Both the position numbers and the translations under genes were made by a program. The notes under the pieces were generated by a model. That model was given only the letters and a program-made list of their open reading frames with translations. It had not been told where the DNA came from and searched no databases. Of a stretch of 29,507 nucleotides of DNA, positions 15,199 through 23,253 are shown piece after piece (the first letter of the stretch is position 1; each line of letters opens with the position of its first letter). The DNA is from Elusimicrobiota bacterium (GTDB lineage: Bacteria > Elusimicrobiota > UBA8919), in assembly GCA_003452965.1 (NCBI GenBank), contig DMMW01000019.1:1-29507 (forward strand), read 5' to 3'.

Positions 15199-17097
15199 TT
15201 AATAAAAATTATTGTGCCACAATGCCAGAGAAACTAGAGCTTGTATTTGTCTGCCGTTATCTTTTATGTTATTTTCATGTGCGTCAAATATTTTATAAAT
15301 AAACTTATTATTGAACATACCGCAACTCATCAATTTACTATCCATCACCGTTTCCCGTGAAAATTTATAAAGTTCTTTTTTTAACCATCTTGAGATTGGT
15401 GCAGAAAAACCCATCTTCTTCTTTTTTATAATTCTCTCAGGCAAATATTTTTTAACAGCTTTTCTAAATAAATATTTTGTAGTAAAATTTTTGTGTTTAA
15501 GTTGTACCGGAATCGTTTCTGCAAATTCCACCAAATCTTTATCTAAAAACGGGACCCTAAGTTCAAGTGACGTTGCCATTGATGAAGCATCGGTATGTGG
15601 CAGCAAACAATCACCTAAAAACGTTCTGGTATCAATATATAGTAAAAGATTTAATACATCAACTTTACCAGGCAGCTCATCACGATAACGTTCAAAAACG
15701 GAAAACGGTTTATGTTTATTAAGATTTAATTTAAAATCTACTGAATATAGATTTTCCTTTTCTTCTTCGCTAAATATTTCTTTCCAGTGCATATGGGCAC
15801 GCAAAAACTCCAGTTCCGCCCCTGAAACAAAACGCTTTGCTTTAAAATCAAAACTTAGGTTCGACATTGAAACCGGAAGATTATTTACTGTTTTATTTGT
15901 AATCAAACGCAATAATTTCGGAAATTTTTTGTAAAACCTGGCAATTTTATAAGCTGTAATAGTAGGATAACCTGCCAAAATTTCATCTCCACCAGTACCG
16001 CTGAGAATTACTGTTACTTCCTTTCTGGCAAATTCGGAAAGACACAATTCCAACGCCGAAGTCCAATCACCATTTGGTTCTCCTAAATTTTTGATAACAC
16101 TCGGAAGATATTTGATGTAAATATCAGGATTAACTTTAATCTCCCTATGTGTTGTTTTATACATTTCGGAAATAGCTCTGGCGTCTTCTGATTCGTCAAA
16201 CGACTTATCATCAAAACTCATTGAAAATGTCTTAATCACAGGAACATTTAATTTATTCATCATTGCCACGATAGTAGTTGAATCTATGCCACCGCTTAGA
16301 AAAACTCCGAGCGGTACATCGCTGATTAAATGTCTTCTCGTTGCAGCAAGAAGTGTATCCTGTAATTTTTCAATATAATATTTTTCATTGTGGTTGTAAT
16401 TTATATTATAACCGGGTTGCCAGTATTTTATTAGTTTATCATTTTTTCCTTCAAAAACCAATAGGTGAGCTGCCGGAACTTTTTTAATTGACTTAAATAT
16501 TGTATTTGGCGAACATGTAAAGTAAAACGAAAGATAATCGTCCATTGCTTCAGAATCAATATCATTTCTGACCATATTTGATTTAAACAATGAATTTATT
16601 TCAGATGAAAAAACAACAGCTTCGTTATTAACAGAATATAATAATGGTTTTATACCGAAAATATCTCTTGTAAGGACAAGTCTTTTGCTTTTTTCATCCC
16701 AAAGAGCGATAGCAAACATCCCGTTAAATTTCTTAACAAAATCCAGACCGTACTCTTCGTATGAATGTACAATAACCTCAGTATCCGTTTTTGTATAAAA
16801 CTTATGTCCTTTTGATTCCAGTTCGTTTCTAATCTCCTGAAAGTTATAAATTTCACCGTTACATATAGCCCATACAGTTCTATTTTCATTACAAATCGGT
16901 TGATGCCCTGTCTGTAAATCAATAATTGACAATCTGCGCATTCCCAATCCAATGTTATTGGGTTTTATTGAATTTTGAATATAAATTCCTTCGTCATCAG
17001 GTCCACGATGATACATCGCATCACACATTTCTTTTAAAATGTTGCTGTCAATGCTTTTTTGTTCGTTAAAATATAATATACCGCAAATTCCGCACAT
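15199..17097 (-). CDS. asnB: Glutamine-dependent amidotransferase, asparagine synthetase B family
   Basis: A 632-residue cytoplasmic enzyme with an N-terminal glutaminase (about 1-200) and a C-terminal ATP-pyrophosphatase synthetase domain. MCGICGI puts the nucleophile Cys at position 2, which fixes the start at 17097; a frame reaching 17121 would bury it. GGAGAG (17107-17112) lies 9 nt before this ATG. HRGPDDEG (30-37), CNGEIYN (79-85) and FLSGGIDSTT (266-275) are the glutamine-site and PP-loop motifs. The sequence is full length, with conserved VPLGVFLSGG and SGTGGDE. Asparagine synthesis is possible, but many AsnB homologues in O-antigen and capsule loci amidate uronic acids or other carboxylated sugars. 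As the first gene of a glycan operon with its own promoter, that role is plausible here (inference). Confidence 0.92.
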   Translation of the reverse strand: MCGICGILYFNEQKSIDSNILKEMCDAMYHRGPDDEGIYIQNSIKPNNIGLGMRRLSIIDLQTGHQPICNENRTVWAICNGEIYNFQEIRNELESKGHKFYTKTDTEVIVHSYEEYGLDFVKKFNGMFAIALWDEKSKRLVLTRDIFGIKPLLYSVNNEAVVFSSEINSLFKSNMVRNDIDSEAMDDYLSFYFTCSPNTIFKSIKKVPAAHLLVFEGKNDKLIKYWQPGYNINYNHNEKYYIEKLQDTLLAATRRHLISDVPLGVFLSGGIDSTTIVAMMNKLNVPVIKTFSMSFDDKSFDESEDARAISEMYKTTHREIKVNPDIYIKYLPSVIKNLGEPNGDWTSALELCLSEFARKEVTVILSGTGGDEILAGYPTITAYKIARFYKKFPKLLRLITNKTVNNLPVSMSNLSFDFKAKRFVSGAELEFLRAHMHWKEIFSEEEKENLYSVDFKLNLNKHKPFSVFERYRDELPGKVDVLNLLLYIDTRTFLGDCLLPHTDASSMATSLELRVPFLDKDLVEFAETIPVQLKHKNFTTKYLFRKAVKKYLPERIIKKKKMGFSAPISRWLKKELYKFSRETVMDSKLMSCGMFNNKFIYKIFDAHENNIKDNGRQIQALVSLALWHNNFY

Positions 17098-17136
17098 TAG
17101 AAGAATCTCTCCAAAAGACAAAGACTATAAAATATT

Positions 17137-17145
17137 ATTATAGCA
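17137..17145 (-). promoter_or_regulatory. Extended -10 promoter of the AsnB-like gene
   Basis: The minus strand reads TGCTATAAT, a perfect extended -10 (TGNTATAAT). No good -35 is found 16-18 nt upstream, as is usual for extended -10 promoters. Initiation near 17130 would give a leader of about 33 nt containing the GGAGAG site. It would start the 17097-4032 gene block. Confidence 0.55.
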
Positions 17146-17196
17146 TTTTTTAATTTTTTTTAAAGTAGTTTCTACCAGAGCCCAATACGGTTGTCT

Positions 17197-17223
17197 CGCC
17201 GTAGTTACTCCGTAACGTAGGCG
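17197..17223. repeat. Hairpin in the spacer upstream of the AsnB-like gene
   Basis: CGCC/GGCG outer stem, a 3x3 internal loop, then GTTAC-TCC-GTAAC. No T-tract follows on the minus strand, so a terminator is unlikely. The GC-rich block in an AT-rich spacer (17098-17291) resembles the other palindromic repeats in the window. Apart from this hairpin and the promoter, I see nothing else in that spacer. Confidence 0.5.
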
Positions 17224-17291
17224 GATGATTAGGACTTGGTGGATTTTGTTGGTTACTATTTGATGATAGCAAGTATTAGATATCTATTATA

Positions 17292-17420
17292 TTAGAAGAA
17301 ACTATCTAATAGAGATTTGACACTATTTTTGATAAGGTCGTCTTGAAATAAATGAGTATAGTAATTTATAAAATTAGTAAATATCCAAATTATGATTAAA
17401 TACCATTTCCAGTTTTTCAT
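17292..17420 (-). CDS. Small membrane ORF, 42 residues, coupled to the GT-C gene
   Basis: The ATG (17420-17418) overlaps the TGA of the upstream GT-C gene as ATGA, the same coupling used by five other gene pairs in this window. The peptide begins MKNWKWYLIIIWIFTNF, one probable transmembrane segment with Trp/Lys at its N-terminal edge. A hydrophilic tail with HLFQDDLIKNSVKSLL could form an amphipathic helix. It ends with TAA at 17292-17294. No family is recognised. It may be a small partner of the GT-C enzyme, or a chance frame in AT-rich DNA. Coupling and composition are the only evidence. Confidence 0.45.
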   Translation of the reverse strand: MKNWKWYLIIIWIFTNFINYYTHLFQDDLIKNSVKSLLDSFF

Positions 17421-19273
17421 TTTATTTCGTATACTTCAATACCGTCTTTTTCGTAAAGTAAATTAAAATTTTTGATATTTCTTTTGTTAAACCATGATAT
17501 TAACATTCCAGGAGGCTGATATAAATAAGTATAATAAAAATTATCATCAGTATCCTTTTTTAGATCCTTTCGCAGAAGTACAAAGTAATGTATGTTATCC
17601 CGACGTAAACGGTTAGTAACTTCACGGATGTCCCATCCGAAAAATTCCGGTGAATATCCCCCCATGCCGATGGTTTTATTATGTTTATAATAATATTGCG
17701 GTGCCCAAACCGTACCAAGAAATAAAATATTTTTATTTCTTGGGATATTCTCATTTATATATTTTGCTATGTGATAAGTTTCTAAAACTGTGTGTTCGCG
17801 GAATAAGTAAGAATCAACAGATTCTTTACCAATAAACAGCGGAATTCTTTTGGCACCCCAGTAGAAACTAAAAATAAAATTAGGAAATAAAAGAGCAAGA
17901 ATAATTACTACGTATATTATTTTTTTCCAAAGTAAAGATGCTTTATTTATAATTAAAGTAATTGAAGATGCCGCGCAGATAGACAATAAAGGGAACGAAA
18001 GCAAGTAGTATCTTTGTTCCGGTACAAACATTATAAATACAACTAACAAGATAAAAGTGGAAAGAACAAATATCTGCTTAGAAAAAGAATTATTTCTAAA
18101 AAACAGGTTAATAGGTGCAAAAGCGGTAATAATCACACCACAGCTCCATATAATGGGTTTTGTGGAAAATTCATATAAAAAGGTTAATAAGTTTTTATCA
18201 GTTACACGGAATTTCATCATCATTGAAAAAAAGACATCCCCAGCCTTACCGATTAGTTTTAAAGGGTATACTGGATTACCTGTTAGTATAAGATTACGTA
18301 TTAACCAAGGTGAAAAGCATGCGAATACAATCAAACAATAAAGTATTATTTTTGAAAAACAGGTTTTAATTTCTAGTTTTTTATAAAATATAAGGAATAT
18401 AAAAATAAATAGAATTAAGGCACCTACTGTTGAATAACTGTGCGGTCGGGTGCCTAATGAGATTCCTGAAAAAAATGCACTGAGGTAAAACCATTTTTGT
18501 TCCTGTATTGCCTCTGTCCAATTAAAGAAAGCATATACCGACAAAAGCAGAAAAAATATATTTATTATGTCAGCCGATGTTATACCGGTTAATGAAGTGA
18601 TTATGGGCATGGTATAAAAGATTGTGGTGGTTAACAGTGCGGTTTCTTTGGATGTATATCTTTTTGAAAAATTATATAAGATTAATAACAAAAAAAGTCC
18701 GATAAAATATACCATAAGTTTAGCAGATAAAGGGCTGCCGACAACCATCGCAAGCGTAAGAAGTAATTGTCCATATTGCGGATAATAACTGCTGAAGTTA
18801 TCGGGCCGTGCGATTATTTTATGATTATCATGATAATATTTTGGCAGGCTTATTTGGTAAATCAGTTCATCATCCGCGGTCGGCGGAGCGTAGTTGTATA
18901 AAAAATTGAATGTTAAGTTAGAGAAAAGAATAACAATTAAAATTGAATTGATTAGTGGATAGTTTTTAATCTGGCAAATTAATGAGTAGAATTTGCCTGC
19001 AGAATAATCGATAACGTTTTTGGTAACTTTATAATTTAATAAAATTATTAAGGCAAAAAAAATTAAAAATAATTTTTTATGTAATAAACCCAAATGCCCT
19101 AATGTAAAAGTTAAAAATATCATAAGAGATATTCCTACACCGAACGAGAATAGATAGCTTCCGCTAAGTATAGCATCGAATTTAAACCAACTTAGCAATT
19201 TCTTCCCAATAATTACCGATATTAGACAAATGATGAGTATGCTTAATAAATCAAAAGGCAAAGTTTTAATCAT
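17417..19273 (-). CDS. GT-C family polytopic membrane glycosyltransferase
   Basis: A 618-residue membrane protein with a dozen or so hydrophobic segments and a soluble C-terminal part. NYAPPTADDELIYQISLPKY (127-146) carries D134-D135-E136, matching the APPSFYDSLVYHLSVP loop of the GT-C at 6022-7968; the two are paralogues over the membrane core. GISLGTRPHS and ACFSPWLIRNLILTGNPVYP are further family landmarks. The ATG at 19273 gives an 8-nt overlap with the upstream radical SAM gene and a normal hydrophobic start (MIKTLPFDLLSILIICL). A longer frame to 19336 would overlap by 71 nt. Two radical SAM genes precede it and a 42-residue membrane ORF follows by ATGA. Probable role: outer-face transfer of a polyprenyl-linked sugar. 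Confidence 0.82.
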   Translation of the reverse strand: MIKTLPFDLLSILIICLISVIIGKKLLSWFKFDAILSGSYLFSFGVGISLMIFLTFTLGHLGLLHKKLFLIFFALIILLNYKVTKNVIDYSAGKFYSLICQIKNYPLINSILIVILFSNLTFNFLYNYAPPTADDELIYQISLPKYYHDNHKIIARPDNFSSYYPQYGQLLLTLAMVVGSPLSAKLMVYFIGLFLLLILYNFSKRYTSKETALLTTTIFYTMPIITSLTGITSADIINIFFLLLSVYAFFNWTEAIQEQKWFYLSAFFSGISLGTRPHSYSTVGALILFIFIFLIFYKKLEIKTCFSKIILYCLIVFACFSPWLIRNLILTGNPVYPLKLIGKAGDVFFSMMMKFRVTDKNLLTFLYEFSTKPIIWSCGVIITAFAPINLFFRNNSFSKQIFVLSTFILLVVFIMFVPEQRYYLLSFPLLSICAASSITLIINKASLLWKKIIYVVIILALLFPNFIFSFYWGAKRIPLFIGKESVDSYLFREHTVLETYHIAKYINENIPRNKNILFLGTVWAPQYYYKHNKTIGMGGYSPEFFGWDIREVTNRLRRDNIHYFVLLRKDLKKDTDDNFYYTYLYQPPGMLISWFNKRNIKNFNLLYEKDGIEVYEIK

Positions 19274-20813
19274 AATATTTTTTTCTTTTGAACATATCTT
19301 TAAGGCGGTGTTCAAAGACAGTTGATGCGGTACCATGGGAGAATAAGTTTTTTAAGGTACGAAATATTCGTTTTGGATATAGAATATAACCTGTTATATA
19401 ATTTAATAGCGTAAATATTATACGACTAAATACGATTAATTTTGTTCCTACATTGGAATTATAAGATAGCAAACTGGTAGAAAGATAAGAACCGTTCAAA
19501 GAAGTAAGGTTAAAGAAATAATCATCATTTAGAGTGATTTTGTTCTCGTTCATTAGTTTGTTGAAAATTTCAGTACCGGGATATGCGGAGAAAATAAAAA
19601 TTGGTACTTCATCCACGCCTTTTAACGACATTTTAATCCCATAAGCCAATGTCTTAAGAATATCGCTAAATGTTTCTTCAGGGAATCCGATTATTAGATT
19701 GATTCTGACAGTTAAACCTTGCCTTCTTGCTTCCATAACCGATTTTGACAATCTGTCAAGATTAAGCCGTTTTTTTATTTTTTCCAAAATTCTCAGTGAC
19801 CCGCTTTCCGGCGCATATGCAAGATAATTACAGCCGGTTTTTTTTAACAAGCTTATGGTTTCTGAATCAAGTGCCTCGCTCCTGGTTCCACTTGGTAAAG
19901 ACCAGAACAGGTTTATTTTTTCTGAAATTAACCTATTACAAAACTCTATAATCCAGCTTTTTTTAGTAATTGCAGTTAAATCATAAAGCTGCAAGCTTGT
20001 AATATTATAGTGTTTAATATAATGCTTAATTTCTTTTATAACATCTTCAATATTCCGCAATATATAGCGGTTTGTCCACATCTGTGCACTGGAGCAGAAA
20101 GTGCATTGATACGGACAGCCTCTTGAAATAATAAAAGGCATATCACGTTGTGTAGCGATACCATATGATTTGCCTTCTTTCCAAAAAGTTTCAAGATAAT
20201 TTTCCGGCCAATTGGGCCATGGTATATCATTTATGTTGCTGATTCGCGGAGTTTTAGTTCCATTTTGGCAATATTTGCCTTTATCGTCTAAATATCCTAT
20301 TCCCGCAACGTCTGAAAAATTGCCTGTTTTAGAATAGGTTTCCAGAAGATTATAAAAAGTATGTTCCCCTTCGCCGCGAACACAGACATTTATTGCAGGG
20401 CAATCCCTTAAACTGTATTCCGTAAGAGCTGTTATGTGCTCTCCACCAGCTACGAACAATGTATTTGGGAAAAATTTACGTACTTCTATAATCAGTGTTC
20501 TTAGAACCGGCCATTCTCCGGAAAACATTGCCGAAAACCCGATGACATCCGTATTTTTTGGTATTTTGGATATTATTTCTTCAAACGGCAATCCCTGACA
20601 ACTAAATCCTGGTTTATCTTTAAACGGCCAAGTTAGATTAAGTCCCTCCTTGATGGCATCCACAATAACGGTTTTGTATCCATTTTTGGTAAGATAACTT
20701 GAAATATATGCATATGCTATAGCCGGGGTCGCTTCGTTATTGATTGAACCATTTTTAAATACAATAGGACCACGTACCAGTGTAACGGATTTATTTTTAT
20801 CTGTGTTCATCAT
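19266..20813 (-). CDS. Cobalamin-binding-domain radical SAM protein (second)
   Basis: A 515-residue class B type radical SAM protein. The N-terminal cobalamin-type domain includes ATPAIAYAYISSYL, DVIGFSAMFSGEW, LFVAGGEHITAL and VCVRGEGEHTF. The core motif SRGCPYQCTFCSS places the cluster cysteines at C233, C237 and C240. YLAYAPESGSLRILEKIKKR and LIIGFPEETFSDI are typical later motifs. It is the longest of the four and its N-terminal part is the most divergent (FKDKPGFSCQGLPFEE). It lies 24 nt after another radical SAM gene and overlaps a GT-C gene by 8 nt, so expression of the three is linked. The likely role is B12-dependent methylation or another radical modification of the lipid or sugar handled by that GT-C; this is inferred. 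Confidence 0.86.
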   Translation of the reverse strand: MMNTDKNKSVTLVRGPIVFKNGSINNEATPAIAYAYISSYLTKNGYKTVIVDAIKEGLNLTWPFKDKPGFSCQGLPFEEIISKIPKNTDVIGFSAMFSGEWPVLRTLIIEVRKFFPNTLFVAGGEHITALTEYSLRDCPAINVCVRGEGEHTFYNLLETYSKTGNFSDVAGIGYLDDKGKYCQNGTKTPRISNINDIPWPNWPENYLETFWKEGKSYGIATQRDMPFIISRGCPYQCTFCSSAQMWTNRYILRNIEDVIKEIKHYIKHYNITSLQLYDLTAITKKSWIIEFCNRLISEKINLFWSLPSGTRSEALDSETISLLKKTGCNYLAYAPESGSLRILEKIKKRLNLDRLSKSVMEARRQGLTVRINLIIGFPEETFSDILKTLAYGIKMSLKGVDEVPIFIFSAYPGTEIFNKLMNENKITLNDDYFFNLTSLNGSYLSTSLLSYNSNVGTKLIVFSRIIFTLLNYITGYILYPKRIFRTLKNLFSHGTASTVFEHRLKDMFKRKKYYD

Positions 20814-20837
20814 TGTTTCATCTGTCTTAATCGGTTT

Positions 20838-22229
20838 TCATTTAAAGATATGCGATATGATTCTTCTTAAAATAAAAGAAACATCGCTGATTCTCGCTCT
20901 TTTGATTAAATTTATTATTTGACGAGGCCTAAGATAAAATGTTAAAAATGCCTTTTTCTGGATTTTTTTTAGTTCTTTTCTTGATATACCTTCCGGTGCA
21001 AAAGGCACATCTGTATTAAAAACATCTGACCAGCTCATTTCTGCAACGGTTTTTTTTACATATTCGTTTTTTAAGATATCGCTGCCTGGTATCGGCATAA
21101 ATGCACCGAATTGCGCCCAGTCAATGTTTAAAGTTTTTGAGAACGCTATAGTTTTTTCCATATCATCCACAGTTTCATCAGGGAATCCTAAAATAAAATA
21201 TCCAGATACTTCCAGACCAACTTCTTTGATTAGTTTTATTTTTTCAGAAATCTCTTCAATTTTTAAATTCTTTTTTATGCTTTCAAGAATTCGCTGGGAA
21301 CCGGATTCAATTCCAACAAATATATTGTAAAAACCGGCTTTTTTCATTAATAGTAAAAGTTCTTTGTCAATTCTATCCAGTCTTATACCGTTGGGACAGG
21401 AATAAGTAAGCGGTAAATTTAAACCAATCAACGTATTACAAAACTTCTTAGCAAATTCAACGTTAAAAGTAAAATTATCGTCTTCTATATGTATTTCTCT
21501 TATACCGTATTTACAGTATAGAAGTTTTATTTCTTCCATAACGTTTTCTATTGAACGGTATCTGAGTTTTCTTCCTACGATATTATGTGCTGAGCAGAAA
21601 GTGCAGAGGTAAGGACATCCGCGAGTAACTATAATCGGAGCAGTCGGAGATTGTTTTGTAAATATACCGTGCGCTCCTCCTTTGTATGTTTCCAACTTAA
21701 CCAAATCCCAGCTGGGAAATTCAATACTATCCAGATTTTCCAAAAATATCTTTGGATTAATATTTATTTTTTCATTTTCTTTCCATACAAGACCGGGAAT
21801 ATTTTTATAGTCTCTATTTGTTGGGTTTTTGGATAATTGTTCGAGCAACAGCGGAAAGCCCTTCTCAGATTCTCCGGCAAAAGCAAAATCCAAAGAATCT
21901 AAATATAATATAGTCCCCTCCGGATCACCTGACGGATGAGGTCCGCCCACAACTGTTTTTATTTTAGGATTTATTTCATTGACTATCTTTATGCTCTTTT
22001 TTACATTTTCAACATCACAGGAATAAACGGTAAAACCTATAATATTCGGAGGATTTTTAAGTACATAAGCCCTAAAGCTATCAAAATTAAAACCTTCCTT
22101 AACGCAATCTAATATTTTTACATAATGATACTTTCTTATAGAGGAAGCCAAATATCCTAATCCCAAGGGAGGTGTAAGGTTCAGTGTATGGCTTTTATTC
22201 TTTACAGGTTGAACTAATAGAACATTCAT
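20838..22229 (-). CDS. Cobalamin-binding-domain radical SAM protein (third)
   Basis: A 463-residue class B type radical SAM protein. LTPPLGLGYLASSI (18-31), IIGFTVYSCD (63-72), VVGGPHPSGDPEGT (93-106) and FAFAGESEKGF form the B12-binding domain. TRGCPYLCTFCSAHN gives C205, C209 and C212. HIEDDNFTFNVEFAK, FVGIESGSQRILESIKKNL and FILGFPDETVDDMEKT follow. The C-terminal motif FLTFYLRPRQIINLIKR closely matches FYFRPRYIIKRL in the fourth radical SAM protein, pointing to duplication within the locus. Upstream is the degenerate GT2 gene with a 91-nt gap; downstream is another radical SAM gene. Substrate unknown. No good Shine-Dalgarno is seen. Confidence 0.87.
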   Translation of the reverse strand: MNVLLVQPVKNKSHTLNLTPPLGLGYLASSIRKYHYVKILDCVKEGFNFDSFRAYVLKNPPNIIGFTVYSCDVENVKKSIKIVNEINPKIKTVVGGPHPSGDPEGTILYLDSLDFAFAGESEKGFPLLLEQLSKNPTNRDYKNIPGLVWKENEKININPKIFLENLDSIEFPSWDLVKLETYKGGAHGIFTKQSPTAPIIVTRGCPYLCTFCSAHNIVGRKLRYRSIENVMEEIKLLYCKYGIREIHIEDDNFTFNVEFAKKFCNTLIGLNLPLTYSCPNGIRLDRIDKELLLLMKKAGFYNIFVGIESGSQRILESIKKNLKIEEISEKIKLIKEVGLEVSGYFILGFPDETVDDMEKTIAFSKTLNIDWAQFGAFMPIPGSDILKNEYVKKTVAEMSWSDVFNTDVPFAPEGISRKELKKIQKKAFLTFYLRPRQIINLIKRARISDVSFILRRIISHIFK

Positions 22230-22320
22230 AAGTATCTTGTTCGAGTCCCCAGTTGTATTAAATGGATTCCCTCTTCTGGTCAGTTAAATTTGATGACGAG
22301 TTTTTATACTCGTTAATAAT
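22230..22320. other. Intergenic gap with a small hairpin
   Basis: The 91-nt gap between the degenerate GT2 and the third radical SAM gene contains ACGAGT/ACTCGT (22296-22301, 22308-22313), a 6-bp stem with a 6-nt loop. It is not followed by a T-tract on the minus strand. No ORF or convincing promoter is visible. Confidence 0.4.
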
Positions 22321-23253
22321 TTATAAATCATTACCGGAATACATCTTTTGGATAGTATATAAAGGAATATTGATACTTTCCTTTAATATTTTTGAAATAT
22401 ATTCGCTTAATATTCCCAATATAAAAAATAATCCCGCAAAAGAGATTGAAAGAAAAATTATCATACTTGCCCAACCACTGACAATCCCCGCCTTAAAATA
22501 TCTGATATATACTGCAAAGAGAGAAGCACAAATAGAAAAAAGGATAAATATAATTGAAAGAAAAATCGGAAGCTTTGTACCTATACTGGAATATGAAACC
22601 AAAATTTCAACCGCCATTTGAATTTTTTCAAAAAACTTTCTTGTATCCCTGTAATTGTTGTTTATGGAACTGAATCTGATATTTGTCTTCATAAACCCTG
22701 TTAAAAATAAAAGTGCTTTTCTGTTCCTAATCTTTTCATTTATATTCAAGATGGAATTCATTGCACGCCTGCTGTAAAGAATAATTCTTTCCGTATATAC
22801 ATTATAATCAATATATGAAAATTTATTGAACAAAAAATAAAAAACTTTTGTAAAAAACGCTCTTTTCGTAGGTTCAAGAGTAACAACATCATAACCCTTC
22901 TTCGTTCTATTATACATCTCATTAATCAGTTCTATCGGATAATCTATTATCGGGGTCTCAAATTCAAATATGTAATCGCCCACGGATTTGTCGGCACCTG
23001 CAAGTAGAGCAAGCTCTTTATTGTGCTTGCGTGCAAGACGAATAATGGATACCTTAATCTTCATTGTTTTTGTAACTTCAATTAACTTTTCATACGTTCC
23101 ATCCTGTGAGAAATCATCAACAAAAATATATTCATAATTCTCAAATTTTGATGAAATGATATTATTAATGTTTTTTAAAAAAGCCTCAATCTCTTTGGAT
23201 GAATTATATAAATAGACCACAATCGACACAAAAGGTTTTTCTTTAAATTCCAT
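22321..23253 (-). CDS. GT2/GtrB-like membrane protein with degenerate DxD motif
   Basis: A 310-residue protein with the size and layout of GtrB/DPM1-type polyprenyl-phosphate glycosyltransferases: a GT-A domain and two C-terminal membrane segments (about 233-255 and 265-290). FVSIVVYLYNSSKEIEAFL (8-26), FVDDFSQDGT (44-53) and RKHNKELALLAGAD (75-88) fit the family. Where relatives have DADLQDPPE, this protein has FEFETPIIDYPIEL; E97-F98-E99 replaces the metal-binding DxD. It may bind its metal with glutamates, use a different donor or be non-catalytic. It overlaps the upstream flavoprotein gene by 11 nt and lies in the block with Gfo/Idh, GT2 and DAO genes. The rest of the fold looks intact, so it is not an obvious pseudogene. 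Confidence 0.82.
   Translation of the reverse strand: MEFKEKPFVSIVVYLYNSSKEIEAFLKNINNIISSKFENYEYIFVDDFSQDGTYEKLIEVTKTMKIKVSIIRLARKHNKELALLAGADKSVGDYIFEFETPIIDYPIELINEMYNRTKKGYDVVTLEPTKRAFFTKVFYFLFNKFSYIDYNVYTERIILYSRRAMNSILNINEKIRNRKALLFLTGFMKTNIRFSSINNNYRDTRKFFEKIQMAVEILVSYSSIGTKLPIFLSIIFILFSICASLFAVYIRYFKAGIVSGWASMIIFLSISFAGLFFILGILSEYISKILKESINIPLYTIQKMYSGNDL

Noticed and set aside
17098..17121. Longer start for the AsnB-like gene at 17121
   Set aside because: It would place eight residues before the Met-Cys-Gly start; the nucleophile cysteine must be exposed at the N-terminus, and GGAGAG fits the 17097 ATG.
22239..22248. GTTCGAGTCC on the plus strand, like a tRNA T-loop
   Set aside because: No acceptor stem, anticodon arm or D-arm can be built around it; a 10-nt match alone is expected by chance.
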